In this document: piece by piece, positions 31,157 through 43,772 of the stretch | How positions within the stretch are numbered: position 1 is the stretch's first letter | Layout: the number at the start of each line of letters is the position of its first letter | Source of the DNA: Thiorhodovibrio frisius | GTDB taxonomy: Bacteria > Pseudomonadota > Gammaproteobacteria > Chromatiales > Chromatiaceae | Assembly: GCF_033954835.1 (NCBI RefSeq) | Contig: NZ_CP121471.1 | Location: forward strand, 248,001-312,000 | DNA length: 64,000 nucleotides | Direction: 5' to 3' | The notes under the pieces: model-generated | Seen by the model: the letters and a program-made list of their open reading frames with translations, nothing else | Told to the model about the DNA's origin: nothing | The model's database searches: none | Translations under genes and position numbers: made by a program

Positions 31157-33286
31157 ATGGAAATGACACGACGTACTTTTCTGCGCACCAGTCTGTACGC
31201 CAGCGCCCTAGCCGGCGGCGGTCTGCTGATTGGCTTCCGCATCCCCGCCGCTGAGGCCGCCACCGCGCCGGTGGCCGATGATGAGTTTGCGCCCAACGCC
31301 TGGGTGCGTATTGCTCCTGACGGCAAGATCACCGCCGTGGTCGGCAGTTCCGAGATGGGCCAAGGCGTGATGACCGCTATTCCGATGCTGCTTGCCGAGG
31401 AGCTGGATGCCGACTGGCAAGCGGTGCGGGCCGAATTCGCCCCCGCTGACGCGGCCTACACCAACCCGATCATCGGCCAGCAGCTCACGGGTGGCAGCAC
31501 GGCGGTGCGCGGCTTCTGGACGCCGGTGCGTGAGGCGGGCGCGGCGGCGCGCATGATGCTGCTGGCGGCTGCGGCCAAGCGCTGGGGTGTCGACGAAAAT
31601 GCCTGCACCGCCCGCAACAGCGAAGTTGTCCATGAGGCGAGCGGGCGCCGTCTCAGTTACGGCGCGCTAGCCACGGACGCCGCGAAACAGCCCGTGCCGA
31701 ACTCGGCCTTCCTCAAGGATCCCAGCGATTTCACCTTGCTCGGCACCCGACAGAAGCGCCTGGATACGCCGGCCAAGTGCGATGGCAGCGCAGTGTTCGC
31801 CCAAGACATCCAGCGCCCGAAGATGCTGACGGCGGTGGTTCAACGTTGCCCGGTATTCGGTGGCAAGCGCACGGGTTTCGACGCCGAGAGCGCGCGCCGA
31901 GTCCCCGGAGTGGTGGATGTGCTGCCGCTGCACGAGGATGCAGTAGCCGTGGTGGCCGAGGGCTGGTGGCCGGCCCAGCAGGCGCGCGGCAAGCTGCGCA
32001 TCGACTGGGATTTCGCCGGCAATGGTTCGCTTTCCAGCGCGACCATTACGCGCCAGTTCGAGCAGGCGGTGGACAGCGGCATCAGCGCCCGCAGTGAGGG
32101 CGATGTCGCTCAGGCGCTCAAGGATGCGCCCAAAACCCTGGAGGCGATCTACGAGGTGCCCTATCTGGCACATGCCTGCATGGAGCCGATGACCTGTGTC
32201 GCTGAGATTAGCGACACTGGCTGCGATGTCTGGGTCGGCACCCAGGCGCAAACCCGCACCCAGCAGACGGCGATGGAGATCACCGGGCTGCCGCAAGAGA
32301 AGGTGCGGGTGCATACGCTCTTTCTCGGCGGTGGTTTTGGGCGCCGCTCGGAGCAGGATTTTGTGCGCGATGCGGTCAGTCTGGCCAAGCAGACCGGGCG
32401 CCCGGTCAAGGTCATCTGGAGCCGCGAGGACGACATCCAGCACGACTACTATCGCCCCGCGACTTACAACCGGCTCGCCGCCGCGCTGGACAGCGAGGGC
32501 AAGCCGCTGGCCTGGCGTCATCGCATCGCCGGGCCTTCGATTCGCGCGCGCAACTCGCAGCAGGTGCGCGAGAGTGGCATGGACGGCTCCTCGGTGGAGG
32601 GAGCTAAGAACCTGCCCTACGCCATCGACAATCTGGAAGTGACCTATGCCATGGTCAATCCGCCGGTGCCAGTCGGCTATTGGCGCTCGGTCGGCAGCTC
32701 GCAGAATGCCTTTGTTACCGAGGCCTTTTTTGACGAACTGGCGCGCGCGGCCGGTCGCGACCCCTACGAACTGCGCCTTGAACTGCTGGCCAATCACCCC
32801 CGCCATCTCGGTGTCCTCAAACTGGCGGCGGAGAAAGCCGGCTGGGGCGAGCCACTGCCCGAAGGACGTGCGCGCGGCATCGCGGTGGCCGAGGCCTTCG
32901 GCAGCTACTGCGCTGAGGTGGCCGAGGTCGAGCTTGAGGACAAGACCGTGAAGGTCAAGCGCGTGGTCTGCGCCATCGACTGTGGTCAGATCGTCAATCC
33001 GGCCATCATCGAGGCGCAGATGGAGAGCGCCATCGCCTATGGCCTCAACGCCACCCTGAACGGCGAGATCACCATCGGCAATGGCCGCGTTCAGCAGGGC
33101 AACTTCGATGACTATCCGCTGATCAACATCGCCGAGATGCCGGCGGTCGAGGTGCATATCGTCAAGTCTGACGCCTCGCCGGGCGGCGTCGGCGAGCCGG
33201 GCACGCCGCCGATTGCCCCGGCAGTCGCCAATGCCTTGCTGGCGCTGACCGGCAAGCCGGTGCGCCGGTTGCCGATTCGGCTGTGA
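31157..33286 (+). CDS. iorB: Molybdenum hydroxylase large subunit (IorB-type), Tat-exported
   Basis: A 709-aa protein starting [20 protein letters not shown], a twin-arginine signal (RR at 5-6, then a hydrophobic core and an AEA-like cleavage site). So it works in the periplasm or at the membrane. Mo-cofactor-binding features are [20 protein letters not shown] and [19 protein letters not shown]. The C-terminal segment [20 protein letters not shown] contains the conserved Glu of the active-site base. It matches IorB-like aldehyde/xanthine oxidase family proteins in length. Confidence 0.9.
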   Translation: MEMTRRTFLRTSLYASALAGGGLLIGFRIPAAEAATAPVADDEFAPNAWVRIAPDGKITAVVGSSEMGQGVMTAIPMLLAEELDADWQAVRAEFAPADAAYTNPIIGQQLTGGSTAVRGFWTPVREAGAAARMMLLAAAAKRWGVDENACTARNSEVVHEASGRRLSYGALATDAAKQPVPNSAFLKDPSDFTLLGTRQKRLDTPAKCDGSAVFAQDIQRPKMLTAVVQRCPVFGGKRTGFDAESARRVPGVVDVLPLHEDAVAVVAEGWWPAQQARGKLRIDWDFAGNGSLSSATITRQFEQAVDSGISARSEGDVAQALKDAPKTLEAIYEVPYLAHACMEPMTCVAEISDTGCDVWVGTQAQTRTQQTAMEITGLPQEKVRVHTLFLGGGFGRRSEQDFVRDAVSLAKQTGRPVKVIWSREDDIQHDYYRPATYNRLAAALDSEGKPLAWRHRIAGPSIRARNSQQVRESGMDGSSVEGAKNLPYAIDNLEVTYAMVNPPVPVGYWRSVGSSQNAFVTEAFFDELARAAGRDPYELRLELLANHPRHLGVLKLAAEKAGWGEPLPEGRARGIAVAEAFGSYCAEVAEVELEDKTVKVKRVVCAIDCGQIVNPAIIEAQMESAIAYGLNATLNGEITIGNGRVQQGNFDDYPLINIAEMPAVEVHIVKSDASPGGVGEPGTPPIAPAVANALLALTGKPVRRLPIRL

Positions 33287-33340
33287 TGATCCGATCCAGT
33301 GACGATCGCCATTCGGCGATGATCCGATCCGGTGATGATC
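33285..33340 (+). repeat. Two 23-bp direct repeats in the iorB-xdhC spacer
   Basis: GATGATCCGATCCAGTGACGATC (33285-33307, two bases short of a full match) and a near-identical copy at 33318-33340 lie head to tail. The intervening ATCGCCATTCGGCGAT can form a 6-bp hairpin. Possibly a protein-binding site or an RNA processing element; unknown. Confidence 0.5.
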
Positions 33341-33353
33341 TGGTCATGGCCGC

Positions 33354-34400
33354 GTGATGATCCCGGCGGATCAAGCAATCCTGGAGGCCGCCGTCGACTG
33401 GCTGCGCGCCGGTCGCAGCGTCCATCTGATCATGGTACTACGCACCTGGGGCTCCTCGCCGCGACCGGTCGGCTCACTCTGGGCGCTCGCCGAGGACGGG
33501 GCCAGCGTCGGCTCCATCTCGGGTGGCTGCCTTGAGGACGAAGTGACGCGGCGGCTGCGCGAAGCGGCCCCCCTGCCCCAGCCCGAGATCCTGCGCTACG
33601 GCGTCACCGCTGATGAGGCAAGGCGCTTCGGGCTGCCCTGCGGCGGACAGGTCGAACTGCTCGCCGAACAACTCACCGATCCGCACCCCCTGCAAAGCAT
33701 CCTCGACACTCTCTCCGAGCGTCGGCGCATCGCCCGGCGGATCGACCTCGCAGACGGCACGACCCGCTTGATACCGGCCACGCGCGACACGGTGGCAGTG
33801 CAACGAGAGGACGGCGCCGTGTTGCGGCTGTTCGGTCCCGTGTGGCGGCTACTACTGATCGGCGACGGCGCCATTGCCCGGCTGGTGGCGGAGATGGCAC
33901 AGGCGCTGGATATCGAGGTGATCCTCTGCGATCCGCGCATCGAAGACCCGGCGGGCTGGTCGCTTCCCGGCGTGCGGCTGGAGACCACCATGCCCGACGA
34001 TGCGGTGCTGGCGCATGCGACCGATCCCCGCAGCGCGGTCATGACCCTGGCGCATGATCCGCGCCTGGATGATCTGGCCCTGCTCGAAGCCCTGCAAGCC
34101 GACACCGGCTATGTCGGCGCCCTCGGCTCCCGCGCCAGCAACGCCCAGCGGCGCGAGCGACTCGCCACGCTCGGCGTGCCCGAGCATCGATTGGCGCGCC
34201 TGCGTGGCCCCATCGGTTTAGGCATCGGCGGGCGCACCCCGGCTGAGATCGCCATCTCCGCCATCGCCGAGCTGGTCGCGGTCCGCAACGGCTCGCCACT
34301 GGCACAACGCGAACCAGACCCTGCCGATAAGGATCGGGATGGGTCTGCGGGTACGGCTTCAGCTGCGGCTGCGGCGGCTGGCACAGCAGCCCAGGCCTGA
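33354..34400 (+). CDS. XdhC-family molybdenum cofactor insertion protein
   Basis: A 348-aa XdhC/CoxI-type protein. The N-terminal segment [20 protein letters not shown] with [18 protein letters not shown] is the XdhC/CoxI domain. A Rossmann-like domain follows ([20 protein letters not shown]), ending in [20 protein letters not shown]. XdhC binds Mo-cofactor, protects it, helps sulfuration and hands it to the hydroxylase subunit made by the gene before. The tail after [14 protein letters not shown] is Ala-rich and looks non-conserved. The mocA-like gene follows after 3 bp. Confidence 0.9.
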   Translation: MMIPADQAILEAAVDWLRAGRSVHLIMVLRTWGSSPRPVGSLWALAEDGASVGSISGGCLEDEVTRRLREAAPLPQPEILRYGVTADEARRFGLPCGGQVELLAEQLTDPHPLQSILDTLSERRRIARRIDLADGTTRLIPATRDTVAVQREDGAVLRLFGPVWRLLLIGDGAIARLVAEMAQALDIEVILCDPRIEDPAGWSLPGVRLETTMPDDAVLAHATDPRSAVMTLAHDPRLDDLALLEALQADTGYVGALGSRASNAQRRERLATLGVPEHRLARLRGPIGLGIGGRTPAEIAISAIAELVAVRNGSPLAQREPDPADKDRDGSAGTASAAAAAAGTAAQA

Positions 34401-34403
34401 CGC

Positions 34404-34940
34404 ATGCCGGTCGGCGTCCTGCTTGCGGCAGGCAGCAGCCAACGTTTCGGCAGCGACAAACGGCTGCATCGGCTCCCGGACGGCACACCCATGGTGGTGC
34501 GCTCCGCGCGCACCCTGCAACGCGCGCTACCCCGAGTGCTGGCCGTGGTGCGAGAAGCGGACGAGGTCGCAGACCGCTTGGCCGCCGAGGGACTCGAAGT
34601 GATCCTCTGCCCGGCGGCCATCAATGGCATGGGTCACAGTATCGCCTGCGGCGTCGCGGCGAGCGATGACGCCGACGGCTGGCTGGTTGCTCTCGCGGAT
34701 ATGCCTTGGGTCCAGTCGCAGAGCATCGCCGCCGTCGCGACCGCCTTAGCTGAAGGTGCCGCCATCGCACGCCCGGTCTATGAAGGCCAACAAGGCCACC
34801 CCGTCGGCTTCAGCGCCCCATTCGGCCCCGCCCTGCAAGGCTTGCAGGGCGACCAAGGGGCGCGCCACCTGCTGCGCAGGGCAGCGCTGACCGAAGTCCC
34901 TTGCCCAGACCCAGGTGTCCTTCGCGACCTTGACCGATAG
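34404..34940 (+). CDS. MocA-like molybdenum cofactor nucleotidyltransferase
   Basis: A 178-aa nucleotidyltransferase. The start PVGVLLAAGSSQRFGSDKRL is the NTP-binding loop, MVVRSARTLQRALPRVLAVV the next motif, and GWLVALADMPWVQSQSIAAV the metal-binding Asp region. MocA makes molybdopterin cytosine dinucleotide, the cofactor form used by this hydroxylase family, which supports one pathway for the operon. It is slightly shorter than classical MocA (about 190 aa). Confidence 0.85.
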   Translation: MPVGVLLAAGSSQRFGSDKRLHRLPDGTPMVVRSARTLQRALPRVLAVVREADEVADRLAAEGLEVILCPAAINGMGHSIACGVAASDDADGWLVALADMPWVQSQSIAAVATALAEGAAIARPVYEGQQGHPVGFSAPFGPALQGLQGDQGARHLLRRAALTEVPCPDPGVLRDLDR

Positions 34941-35121
34941 AATGGGTGGTCGATGGGCTGATTATTGAGCCGATACGCCAACACTGGACATAGAAAGGTT
35001 TGCATGACATCAGGCGTGGATGTTCAGGGTTGTACCCGATAGCCAATATCCGAGGCGGCGCGCTTTGCGCAATGAGCGGATTGCACCCAATCGGCAGCCC
35101 ACTGCCCTAGGAGGAAATACC

Positions 35122-35748
35122 ATGACGTCGTCATCTGCTGCGGACAAACCCAAACCCCCAATCGCCGTCTACGGCGCCATGGCGGCAAACGGTGTGATCG
35201 CGGTTGCCAAGGGCGTTGCGGCCCTCTTTACCGGCAGCTCGGCGATGTTCTCGGAGTGCATTCATTCGCTGGTCGATACCGCCAATGAGGGGTTGCTGCT
35301 GCATGGCATGAAGCGCTCTGCGCACAAGCCGGACCAAGCGCATCCCTTCGGAACGGGCAACCCGATCTGGGACGGCATCGCTTCCATGATGATTGGTTTG
35401 ACCCTGGCCAGCGTTGCGCTCATCCTCGCTTACGAGAGCCGTAGCCTGTTGATCGGCGAAGCGGCGGACCCATTGGTTATCGACAGCATTCGGCAACTCG
35501 CCCGCGAAGACGCGGACGTGGTCGAGGCTGGTCGTCCGCTGACCATGCATTTGGGACCCGATGAGGTTCTGCTGAATCTGGATGTCCGGTTCCGCTCCGG
35601 CCTGTCGTCTGAGACCATCATGGGCGTGGTGGACCGACTGGAGCGCGGCATTAGAGAGCGCCATCCGGAGATCAAACGCATCTTCATCGAGGCTGAGTCA
35701 TTGCGTCGGGAAGGCGCTGGTGCTGTTAGCGGCACTCCCCCCGTCTGA
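35122..35748 (+). pseudogene. Cation diffusion facilitator with internal deletion
   Basis: A 208-aa frame with a perfect AGGAGG-type RBS (AGGAGGA at 35109-35115). The start (AVYGAMAANGVIAVAKGVAA, then GSSAMFSECIHSLVDTANEG) is TM1-TM2 of a CDF/ZitB-like protein. After HPFGTG the sequence jumps to GNPIWDGIASMMIGLTLASV, a late membrane segment, and ends in a normal cytoplasmic domain (DEVLLNLDVRFRSGLSSETI). About 100 residues with TM3-TM5 are missing and the join is in frame. Two transmembrane metal-site halves remain, but transport is unlikely. A shortened but folded protein cannot be excluded. Confidence 0.6.
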
Positions 35749-35845
35749 GCCGGGCGCTCCGCTACCTGATCACCGCATCAAGCGAGCGCCCGATCATCGG
35801 CTGACAATCCTCATAGCTGACAACGCGTGACACGCAGGAGCAAGC

Positions 35846-36838
35846 ATGGAATACACCAAATTAGGCAGCAGCGATCTGACCGTCTCTCGAATCGGACTGG
35901 GCACCTGGGCCATCGGCGGCTGGATGTGGGGCGGCACGGACGAGGACACCTCCATCGAAACCATCCGCCATGCCGTCGAGCTCGGCGTGACCTTGATCGA
36001 CACCGCGCCGGTCTACGGCATGGGTCGCTCAGAAGAAATCGTCGGCAAGGCCATCGCCCGCCACGGACTGCGCGATCAGGTGGTGCTGGCGACCAAATGC
36101 GCGCTGAACTGGTCCGACGACGAGACCAAGGTCTGGCGCGAGGCCACGCGCGCGCGCATTGAGCGCGAAGTCGAAGACTCACTGCGCCGCCTGGGCACCG
36201 ACCGCATCGACCTCTATCAGATCCATTGGCCGGATGCGAAAACGCCCATGGAAGAGACCGCGCGCGCCATGGACGACCTCTTGCGCGCCGGCAAGATCCG
36301 CGCAATCGGCGTCTCCAATTTCTCTCCTGAGCAGATGGACGCCTTCCGCGCGTCCGCCCCACTGCACGCGAATCAACCCCCTTACAATCTCTTTGAACGC
36401 GAAGCGGGCGATGCCGTGCTGCCCTATTGCGCGCGCCACGACATCGGCACCCTCACCTACGGCGCGCTCTGCCGTGGCCTGCTCAGTGGGAAGATGACGC
36501 GCGAGCGCCAATTCGGCGGCGACGATCTGCGCCGGAACGACCCGAAATTCCAACAGCCGCGCTTCGATCAGTACCTGGCCGCGGTCGCGGCGCTTGAGCA
36601 TTTCGCCCGCGAGCACTACGACAAAGACGTCATGGCACTGGCCCTGCGTTGGCTGCTCGACCAACCCGGTCACAGCGTCGCCCTCTGGGGCGGGCGCAGC
36701 CCCGAGCAGATGGACCCGGTCAACATCATCGACGGCTGGAGCCTCGACCGTCAGGCGCTCGATGCCATCGACCAAATCGTGCGGGAGCATGTCACCGACC
36801 CCGTGGGGCCGGAATTCATGGCGCCACCGACTCGCTGA
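35846..36838 (+). CDS. Aldo/keto reductase
   Basis: A 330-aa NADPH-dependent aldo/keto reductase. The catalytic tetrad is visible: Asp and Tyr in LIDTAPVYGMGRSEEIVGKA, Lys in VVLATKCALNW, and His in DLYQIHWPDAKTP. The cofactor-binding C-terminal part reads ALRWLLDQPGHSVALWGGRS. Length and motifs fit the general-stress AKR type (YhdN-like). The physiological substrate is unknown. The gene stands alone with an RBS-like CAGGAG before the ATG. Confidence 0.9.
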   Translation: MEYTKLGSSDLTVSRIGLGTWAIGGWMWGGTDEDTSIETIRHAVELGVTLIDTAPVYGMGRSEEIVGKAIARHGLRDQVVLATKCALNWSDDETKVWREATRARIEREVEDSLRRLGTDRIDLYQIHWPDAKTPMEETARAMDDLLRAGKIRAIGVSNFSPEQMDAFRASAPLHANQPPYNLFEREAGDAVLPYCARHDIGTLTYGALCRGLLSGKMTRERQFGGDDLRRNDPKFQQPRFDQYLAAVAALEHFAREHYDKDVMALALRWLLDQPGHSVALWGGRSPEQMDPVNIIDGWSLDRQALDAIDQIVREHVTDPVGPEFMAPPTR

Positions 36839-36851
36839 GCAGGCGTGGAAG

Positions 36852-37227
36852 CTGTCCGGTTGCGATGAACTGGGCGAGCTTCCCCCGGAGCGCATCATCG
36901 ATATTGCTGAGCGCAACGGCCTGATCAATGCCATCGGCGACTGGGTTCTGCGACCTGCCTGCCGCCGGGCCCGGCAGTGGCTCGACCGCGAGCTCAAATT
37001 CGGGCGCATCACGGTTAACCTCTCTGGTCAGCAGATTCGCGGCAGTGACTTTGACACCCATCTCAGCGCCATTGTGAACGAAACGGGCCACCCCGGCCCA
37101 GTTTCGCGTGGTGGCCGAAGGGGTCGAGACGGAGACCCTGACGGACCTTGGCCGCACCGCCGGTTTCACCCACGCTCAGGGATACCTGATTGGACGGCCG
37201 TCGCCGTCGCTGTCACTGACAGGCTGA
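36852..37227 (+). pseudogene. EAL-domain protein remnant
   Basis: In one frame about 75 residues read like the start of an EAL phosphodiesterase (DELGELPPERIIDIAERNGL, then GRITVNLSGQQIRGSDFDTH). After ETGHP the frame changes and the second frame reads QFRVVAEGVETETLTDLGRT, then TAGFTHAQGYLIGRPSP, the C-terminal EAL signature. The middle of the domain, including most of the metal-binding acidic residues, is deleted. No start or complete domain remains. Confidence 0.7.
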
Positions 37228-37361
37228 ACTCGCACCTTACCTATCTGTCAGAAGCGACCACCGCACATCGCAAAGCAAGATTGTGCTTTTTTGTTATTCT
37301 AGCCTTCGATTCTTGAGGCTTCGCCACCAACACTGAGTACTCAAAGATCAAAAGGTTTGTC

Positions 37362-40175
<2,814 letters not shown>

Positions 40176-40275
40176 CAACCATTCTGGGGCGGTATCGACC
40201 GTTCTCGCTTGTTTCGCCGCTTGCCTGGTCAATGGGTTTTGCGCGACCTGGAGGCCGCACCTCCGAGGTGCCTGC

Positions 40276-41346
40276 TCAATGCGCCGGTGTGACCGGCTGC
40301 GGTGGCGGATGGCCGGGCCGCGCGAACAAAAAGCCCTGTAGGTAATCGACGCCCGCTTCGCGCAGCCATTCCCACTCGGCGCGCCTTTCAATTCCCTCGC
40401 CCACGGTGTCGATACCCAGCTTCGCGGCCATATCGATGAGGCCAGACACAATGGCCTGCTTCGATGGGGTGCGGTCGATGTCGGTAATCAAATCGCGGTC
40501 GAACTTGACGATATCCGGGCGCAGTCGCTCCAGCAGCGTGAGCGAGCCATAGCCAGCGCCAAGATCATCGAGCGCGACGCGAAAACCGGCGGCACGATAC
40601 TCAGCCAGAATGCCGACCAGATCGCGGGTATCGGCCAGTTCCTCGGTCTCTATGACTTCAAAAACAAAGCGCTCAGGTGGCCAACCGGTCGCGCGCGCTG
40701 TGGCAATGGTAGTGCGCAGACAGAAGGCCGGGTCATAAATGGACGTGGGCGTGAAGTTGATGAAAATCGGTGTTTCCAGACCGAGCTGACAGGCGGTTTC
40801 AATTGCTTTCAGCCGCGCCGCGCGATCAAGATGAAACAGCATGTCGGCCGCGCGCGCGGCATCAAACAAAGCGCCTGGCGAGACCAGGTTTCCCTGTGTA
40901 TCCAGGCCACGCAGCAGGCACTCATGGGCATAGGCGCGTTCGGGCGCAGCCGCATGCACGATGGGCTGAAAGTGAGTGGTCAGGCGATCCTGTTCGATCA
41001 TCTCCGCCAACCATTGGCCGCGCGCGAGCCCGATCCAGTGCGACAGTGGCTCGACCGCCGCCAGCAGACTGATATCCGCCTGCTTGCCTTCCGGCAGGAA
41101 GAGCGCCTTAGTGTGCGCCTGTTCGGTCAGGCTCAGCCAGTCGCCGAGTTGGGTGAGCAGTTCGCCGAGGTGCCCGTCCGCGCATTCGATCATCACCAGA
41201 TCGGCCAGCTCCAGCCGCGATACCCAGGCTGTCGCCTTGAGGGATTCCAGCAACTTCTGCCGGGAATGCGCCAGCGGCAACGCCAACAGCAGGCGTCCGG
41301 CCCCATCGGGTAGAACAGGGAGTTGTTCGCAGCCGCTGCAAGCCAT
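40276..41346 (-). CDS. EAL-domain c-di-GMP phosphodiesterase
   Basis: A 356-aa protein. Residues 1-100 form a small domain starting MACSGCEQLPVLPDGAGRLL, with a CxxCE pair. The EAL domain follows: HFQPIV, then AHECLLRG (E-C-L in place of E-A-L, Glu retained), NFTPTSIYDP, FEVIETEELAD, VALDDLGAGYGSLTLLERLR, KFDRDLITDID and GEGIE. All metal- and substrate-binding acidic residues I can check are present, so c-di-GMP hydrolysis is likely. The ATG at 41346 has GAGG 9 bases before it; upstream ATGs at 41355 or 41394 are possible. It is convergent with the phytochrome gene, 100 bp apart. Confidence 0.85.
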   Translation of the reverse strand: MACSGCEQLPVLPDGAGRLLLALPLAHSRQKLLESLKATAWVSRLELADLVMIECADGHLGELLTQLGDWLSLTEQAHTKALFLPEGKQADISLLAAVEPLSHWIGLARGQWLAEMIEQDRLTTHFQPIVHAAAPERAYAHECLLRGLDTQGNLVSPGALFDAARAADMLFHLDRAARLKAIETACQLGLETPIFINFTPTSIYDPAFCLRTTIATARATGWPPERFVFEVIETEELADTRDLVGILAEYRAAGFRVALDDLGAGYGSLTLLERLRPDIVKFDRDLITDIDRTPSKQAIVSGLIDMAAKLGIDTVGEGIERRAEWEWLREAGVDYLQGFLFARPGHPPPQPVTPAH

Positions 41347-41509
41347 TGGAAACATCCTCGTGAAAAGCGCAAATCCTGGGTTCGGCGGCATCATTGAGCC
41401 CGAACTGGCGGAGATTGCCGAACACCCCTTAACCTATGCCAACAGCATAGCGACCCTGCCCGGAGATTTCATCTCTGATGTGACGGCCATCTGTCACGGG
41501 GGCGTCACA

Positions 41510-41692
41510 ATGATTCGCCTGCTGGCGCTTTTCGTTATCGTTGCCTGGCGCTCGGTCAACTCACTCATCTGGGCGCTGCTGCTGGTCACCAGCCTCACCC
41601 AGAGGATGCTTGCGCTGCCGAAATATCCCTATAAAAATTGCGAATTTGTGATAGGACTCCCAACGCGAGCACTGGTACCAAGCTATTCTTGA
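41510..41692 (+). CDS. Small hydrophobic ORF, possibly permease fragment
   Basis: A 60-codon frame in the 520-bp gap between the EAL gene and the next ORF. It begins MIRLLALFVIVAWRSVNSLI, a likely membrane helix resembling the region SVNSLIWALLLV of phosphonate-type ABC permeases (RS.ELIWALLFV). It ends without homology (PKYPYKNCEFVIG). It is likely a leftover; no other gene is visible in 41350-41868. Confidence 0.3.
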   Translation: MIRLLALFVIVAWRSVNSLIWALLLVTSLTQRMLALPKYPYKNCEFVIGLPTRALVPSYS

Positions 41693-41868
41693 CTCAACGA
41701 AGCGCGGGTTGGTCCTCTTGTCGCAGCCTCACGGCATCGCCTGGCAACCCAAGTCGCTTCGCAAATCACTTGCAAACTCTGACGCGCCGTCCCAAGCACT
41801 ACCCCGACGATGACGGCTTTCAGCGTGCAAGCTGGCCGCTGCTTCTCGACACCTGGGAGTAGAAGACG

Positions 41869-42183
41869 ATGTGCAGATGGCTGATCCGGCAGGATCGCCC
41901 CGATGGGGGCATTTTGAGCTTTGCGGGAACACCCGCGTTCCAGGCGCGCTGGTCGCTCATCGCCGACCCGCCGCCCCCACCGACCGAAAGCCTGCTCGAA
42001 GAGAACCCCACCCATGAGGATGCGCGTGACTACTGGTTCCGCACCGGTGAGGATGATGACGACATTATCATCCTGTTTAACGAGCTTCGTTGGCAGGACG
42101 CACCTCCGGAGCCCGAGCGCGCGCAGAGGTTGATGGCAAAAGCGGTCTGCGAAATCAACGACATGATTGGCGAGCGGTTCTGA
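41869..42183 (+). CDS. Hypothetical protein
   Basis: A 104-aa acidic protein starting MCRWLIRQDRPDGGILSFAG. It has a proline run in the middle and a strongly acidic stretch (RTGEDDDDIIILFNELRW), followed by a helix (RAQRLMAKAVCEINDMIGER). No family recognised. The ORF lies between unrelated genes and could be a real small gene or leftover coding sequence. Confidence 0.4.
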   Translation: MCRWLIRQDRPDGGILSFAGTPAFQARWSLIADPPPPPTESLLEENPTHEDARDYWFRTGEDDDDIIILFNELRWQDAPPEPERAQRLMAKAVCEINDMIGERF

Positions 42184-42236
42184 TACCTGAAGTTCACAGC
42201 CCCGGCCACCCCGGGGAATAAACCTGCTGTTTCGTG

Positions 42237-43349
42237 CTAAGCTGTACCCGCGTTGACGCCCGACGAGCGAAGTGGGGATTGCTTGAGCGGAAAATCGCTT
42301 GAGCAAATCAGGGGCGCGGCGGAAACCACCCGGGGCTTGCGGGCAAGCGTTTTCGATGGCAACTCATCAAAGAGTTCTTTGTACTCCAGAGAAAAACGGC
42401 TCAGGTGTCGAAATCCGTGTGCGGCCGCCACGTCCGCTACCCGAGTTGATCTGGGCTTGGCTGCGGCCAAATCGCGCCGCACCTGATGCAACCGATACAC
42501 TTTGACGAAACGCAGTGGACTCAAACCAAAGCGCTCCTCAAAGGCATATTCGAGCGTGCGCTGCTTGGCACCGGCCACCTGGCACAGCTCGCCCACGCTA
42601 GGCATTGACGACGGGCCGTTGGTCAAATAGTCGAGTGCCCGACTGATAACTGCTGAGCGCGATTTCCCAACGCGAGGGCGGAGCAACTTTCTGCCCGGAG
42701 CCCGACAGAGGGCGAGCAGACGTCGCGGCATCTGGTGCTCCAACACCGCAGTGAGTTGCTCGGCCTTCTCAGGATTCGGCCTGGCTTTTCTGATGATCCT
42801 GCGTCTGACCTGTCCGCGCGCACTCCGCGGGCCCGCTGTGGCGAGGATGTGATCCAACCAGTCGCAGAAAGCGGCGAAATCCTCCGGCTCCACCGCCAGG
42901 CTGCGGCGTTGGACGGCGGTTTCAAGCAGCAGTGTCGCCTCCTCACCCAGTTCGCGTTGCAGGAACTCGACCCCCATCAGCAGGATGAAATGCGCATTAT
43001 GGGCATCCACAACGGCATCGAGCGGCCCTGGAGCGCTGAAGTTAATCACCGATGACTGAGGATCACGCCCAAAGAAGCGGGTGCCTTCTCCGAGCTGCAG
43101 CGGGACGACCACCACCAGCATGCCCGGCGGCGAGATGCCCCGCAAACGCGTTGGCGCCGAAAAATACTCGCGATACAGCACCACCGATTCAGTCGCCACA
43201 TAATGCTTAAGGTTGTAGAAGCTCTGCGTCCCGAGAGGCTCGGACAGCACTTCCCAGGGCCGCGACGTTGCCTCAAAAATAATGGGATCGTCCGTTTCGA
43301 TGCAGCCACACGCCAGGCGGCTGTTACCGCTAATGATGTTGTCTTTCAT
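42237..43349 (-). CDS. AraC-family transcription regulator
   Basis: A 370-aa regulator. The N-terminal ~230 residues form an effector domain of the AraC-type I (AraC_binding_2-like) kind. The C-terminal two helix-turn-helix motifs lie around GPSSMPSVGELCQVAGAKQR, then YAFEERFGLSPLRFVKVYRL and STRVADVAAAHGFRHLSRFS, with the closing YKELFDELPS. It probably regulates a nearby gene in response to a small molecule; no divergent target gene is present (only the histidine-kinase fragment at 43560). The product length suits the family. Confidence 0.85.
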   Translation of the reverse strand: MKDNIISGNSRLACGCIETDDPIIFEATSRPWEVLSEPLGTQSFYNLKHYVATESVVLYREYFSAPTRLRGISPPGMLVVVVPLQLGEGTRFFGRDPQSSVINFSAPGPLDAVVDAHNAHFILLMGVEFLQRELGEEATLLLETAVQRRSLAVEPEDFAAFCDWLDHILATAGPRSARGQVRRRIIRKARPNPEKAEQLTAVLEHQMPRRLLALCRAPGRKLLRPRVGKSRSAVISRALDYLTNGPSSMPSVGELCQVAGAKQRTLEYAFEERFGLSPLRFVKVYRLHQVRRDLAAAKPRSTRVADVAAAHGFRHLSRFSLEYKELFDELPSKTLARKPRVVSAAPLICSSDFPLKQSPLRSSGVNAGTA

Positions 43350-43559
43350 TTGCAGACTCCTCTCATCCTGCTGGACTCAGTGCCATTTCAAGGTCGACGA
43401 CTGGGGATCCCAGGGTAGCCCTCAGGCGCAAGATTCGCCCTGGGCAATCCGTTTTAAGCGAGGGAAACGATAGGCGTATACAAACACATTTTTTATCGTA
43501 ACGGCAGGATTATATTGCCGTTTTGTGATCTTTATCAAAGAAGGACGAATTTTGCTCAC

Positions 43560-43763
43560 GCGGTAAGAACCCTGTCCGCGGCAGTGCCGATGCGCACGCA
43601 TTTCTTTGATAAATATCGCACCGAGGGCAAGTCGGGCGGCACCGGGCTGGGCACCTATTCGGCCAAACTCGTGGCGAACATCGTGGGTTTTGAATTACAG
43701 ATGGAAACCAGCGATGCAGAGGATCGCACCTGCATCATGCTTGGCATGCCAGCACCAAGCTGA
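43560..43763 (+). pseudogene. End of a histidine kinase ATPase domain
   Basis: The translation VRTLSAAVPMRTHFFDKYRT, then GKSGGTGLGTYSAKLVANIV and GFELQMETSDAEDRT is the G2-box end of a HATPase_c domain, as found at the C-terminus of histidine kinases. No dimerisation, His or N-box parts lie upstream (only AT-rich sequence), so it is a truncated remnant. Weak start ATGs exist at 43515. Confidence 0.65.
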
Positions 43764-43772
43764 GGCGCTTTT

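Noticed and set aside
31667-33157. 496-codon minus-strand frame opposite iorB
   Set aside because: Antisense shadow; the plus strand has intact molybdenum hydroxylase motifs and a Tat signal.
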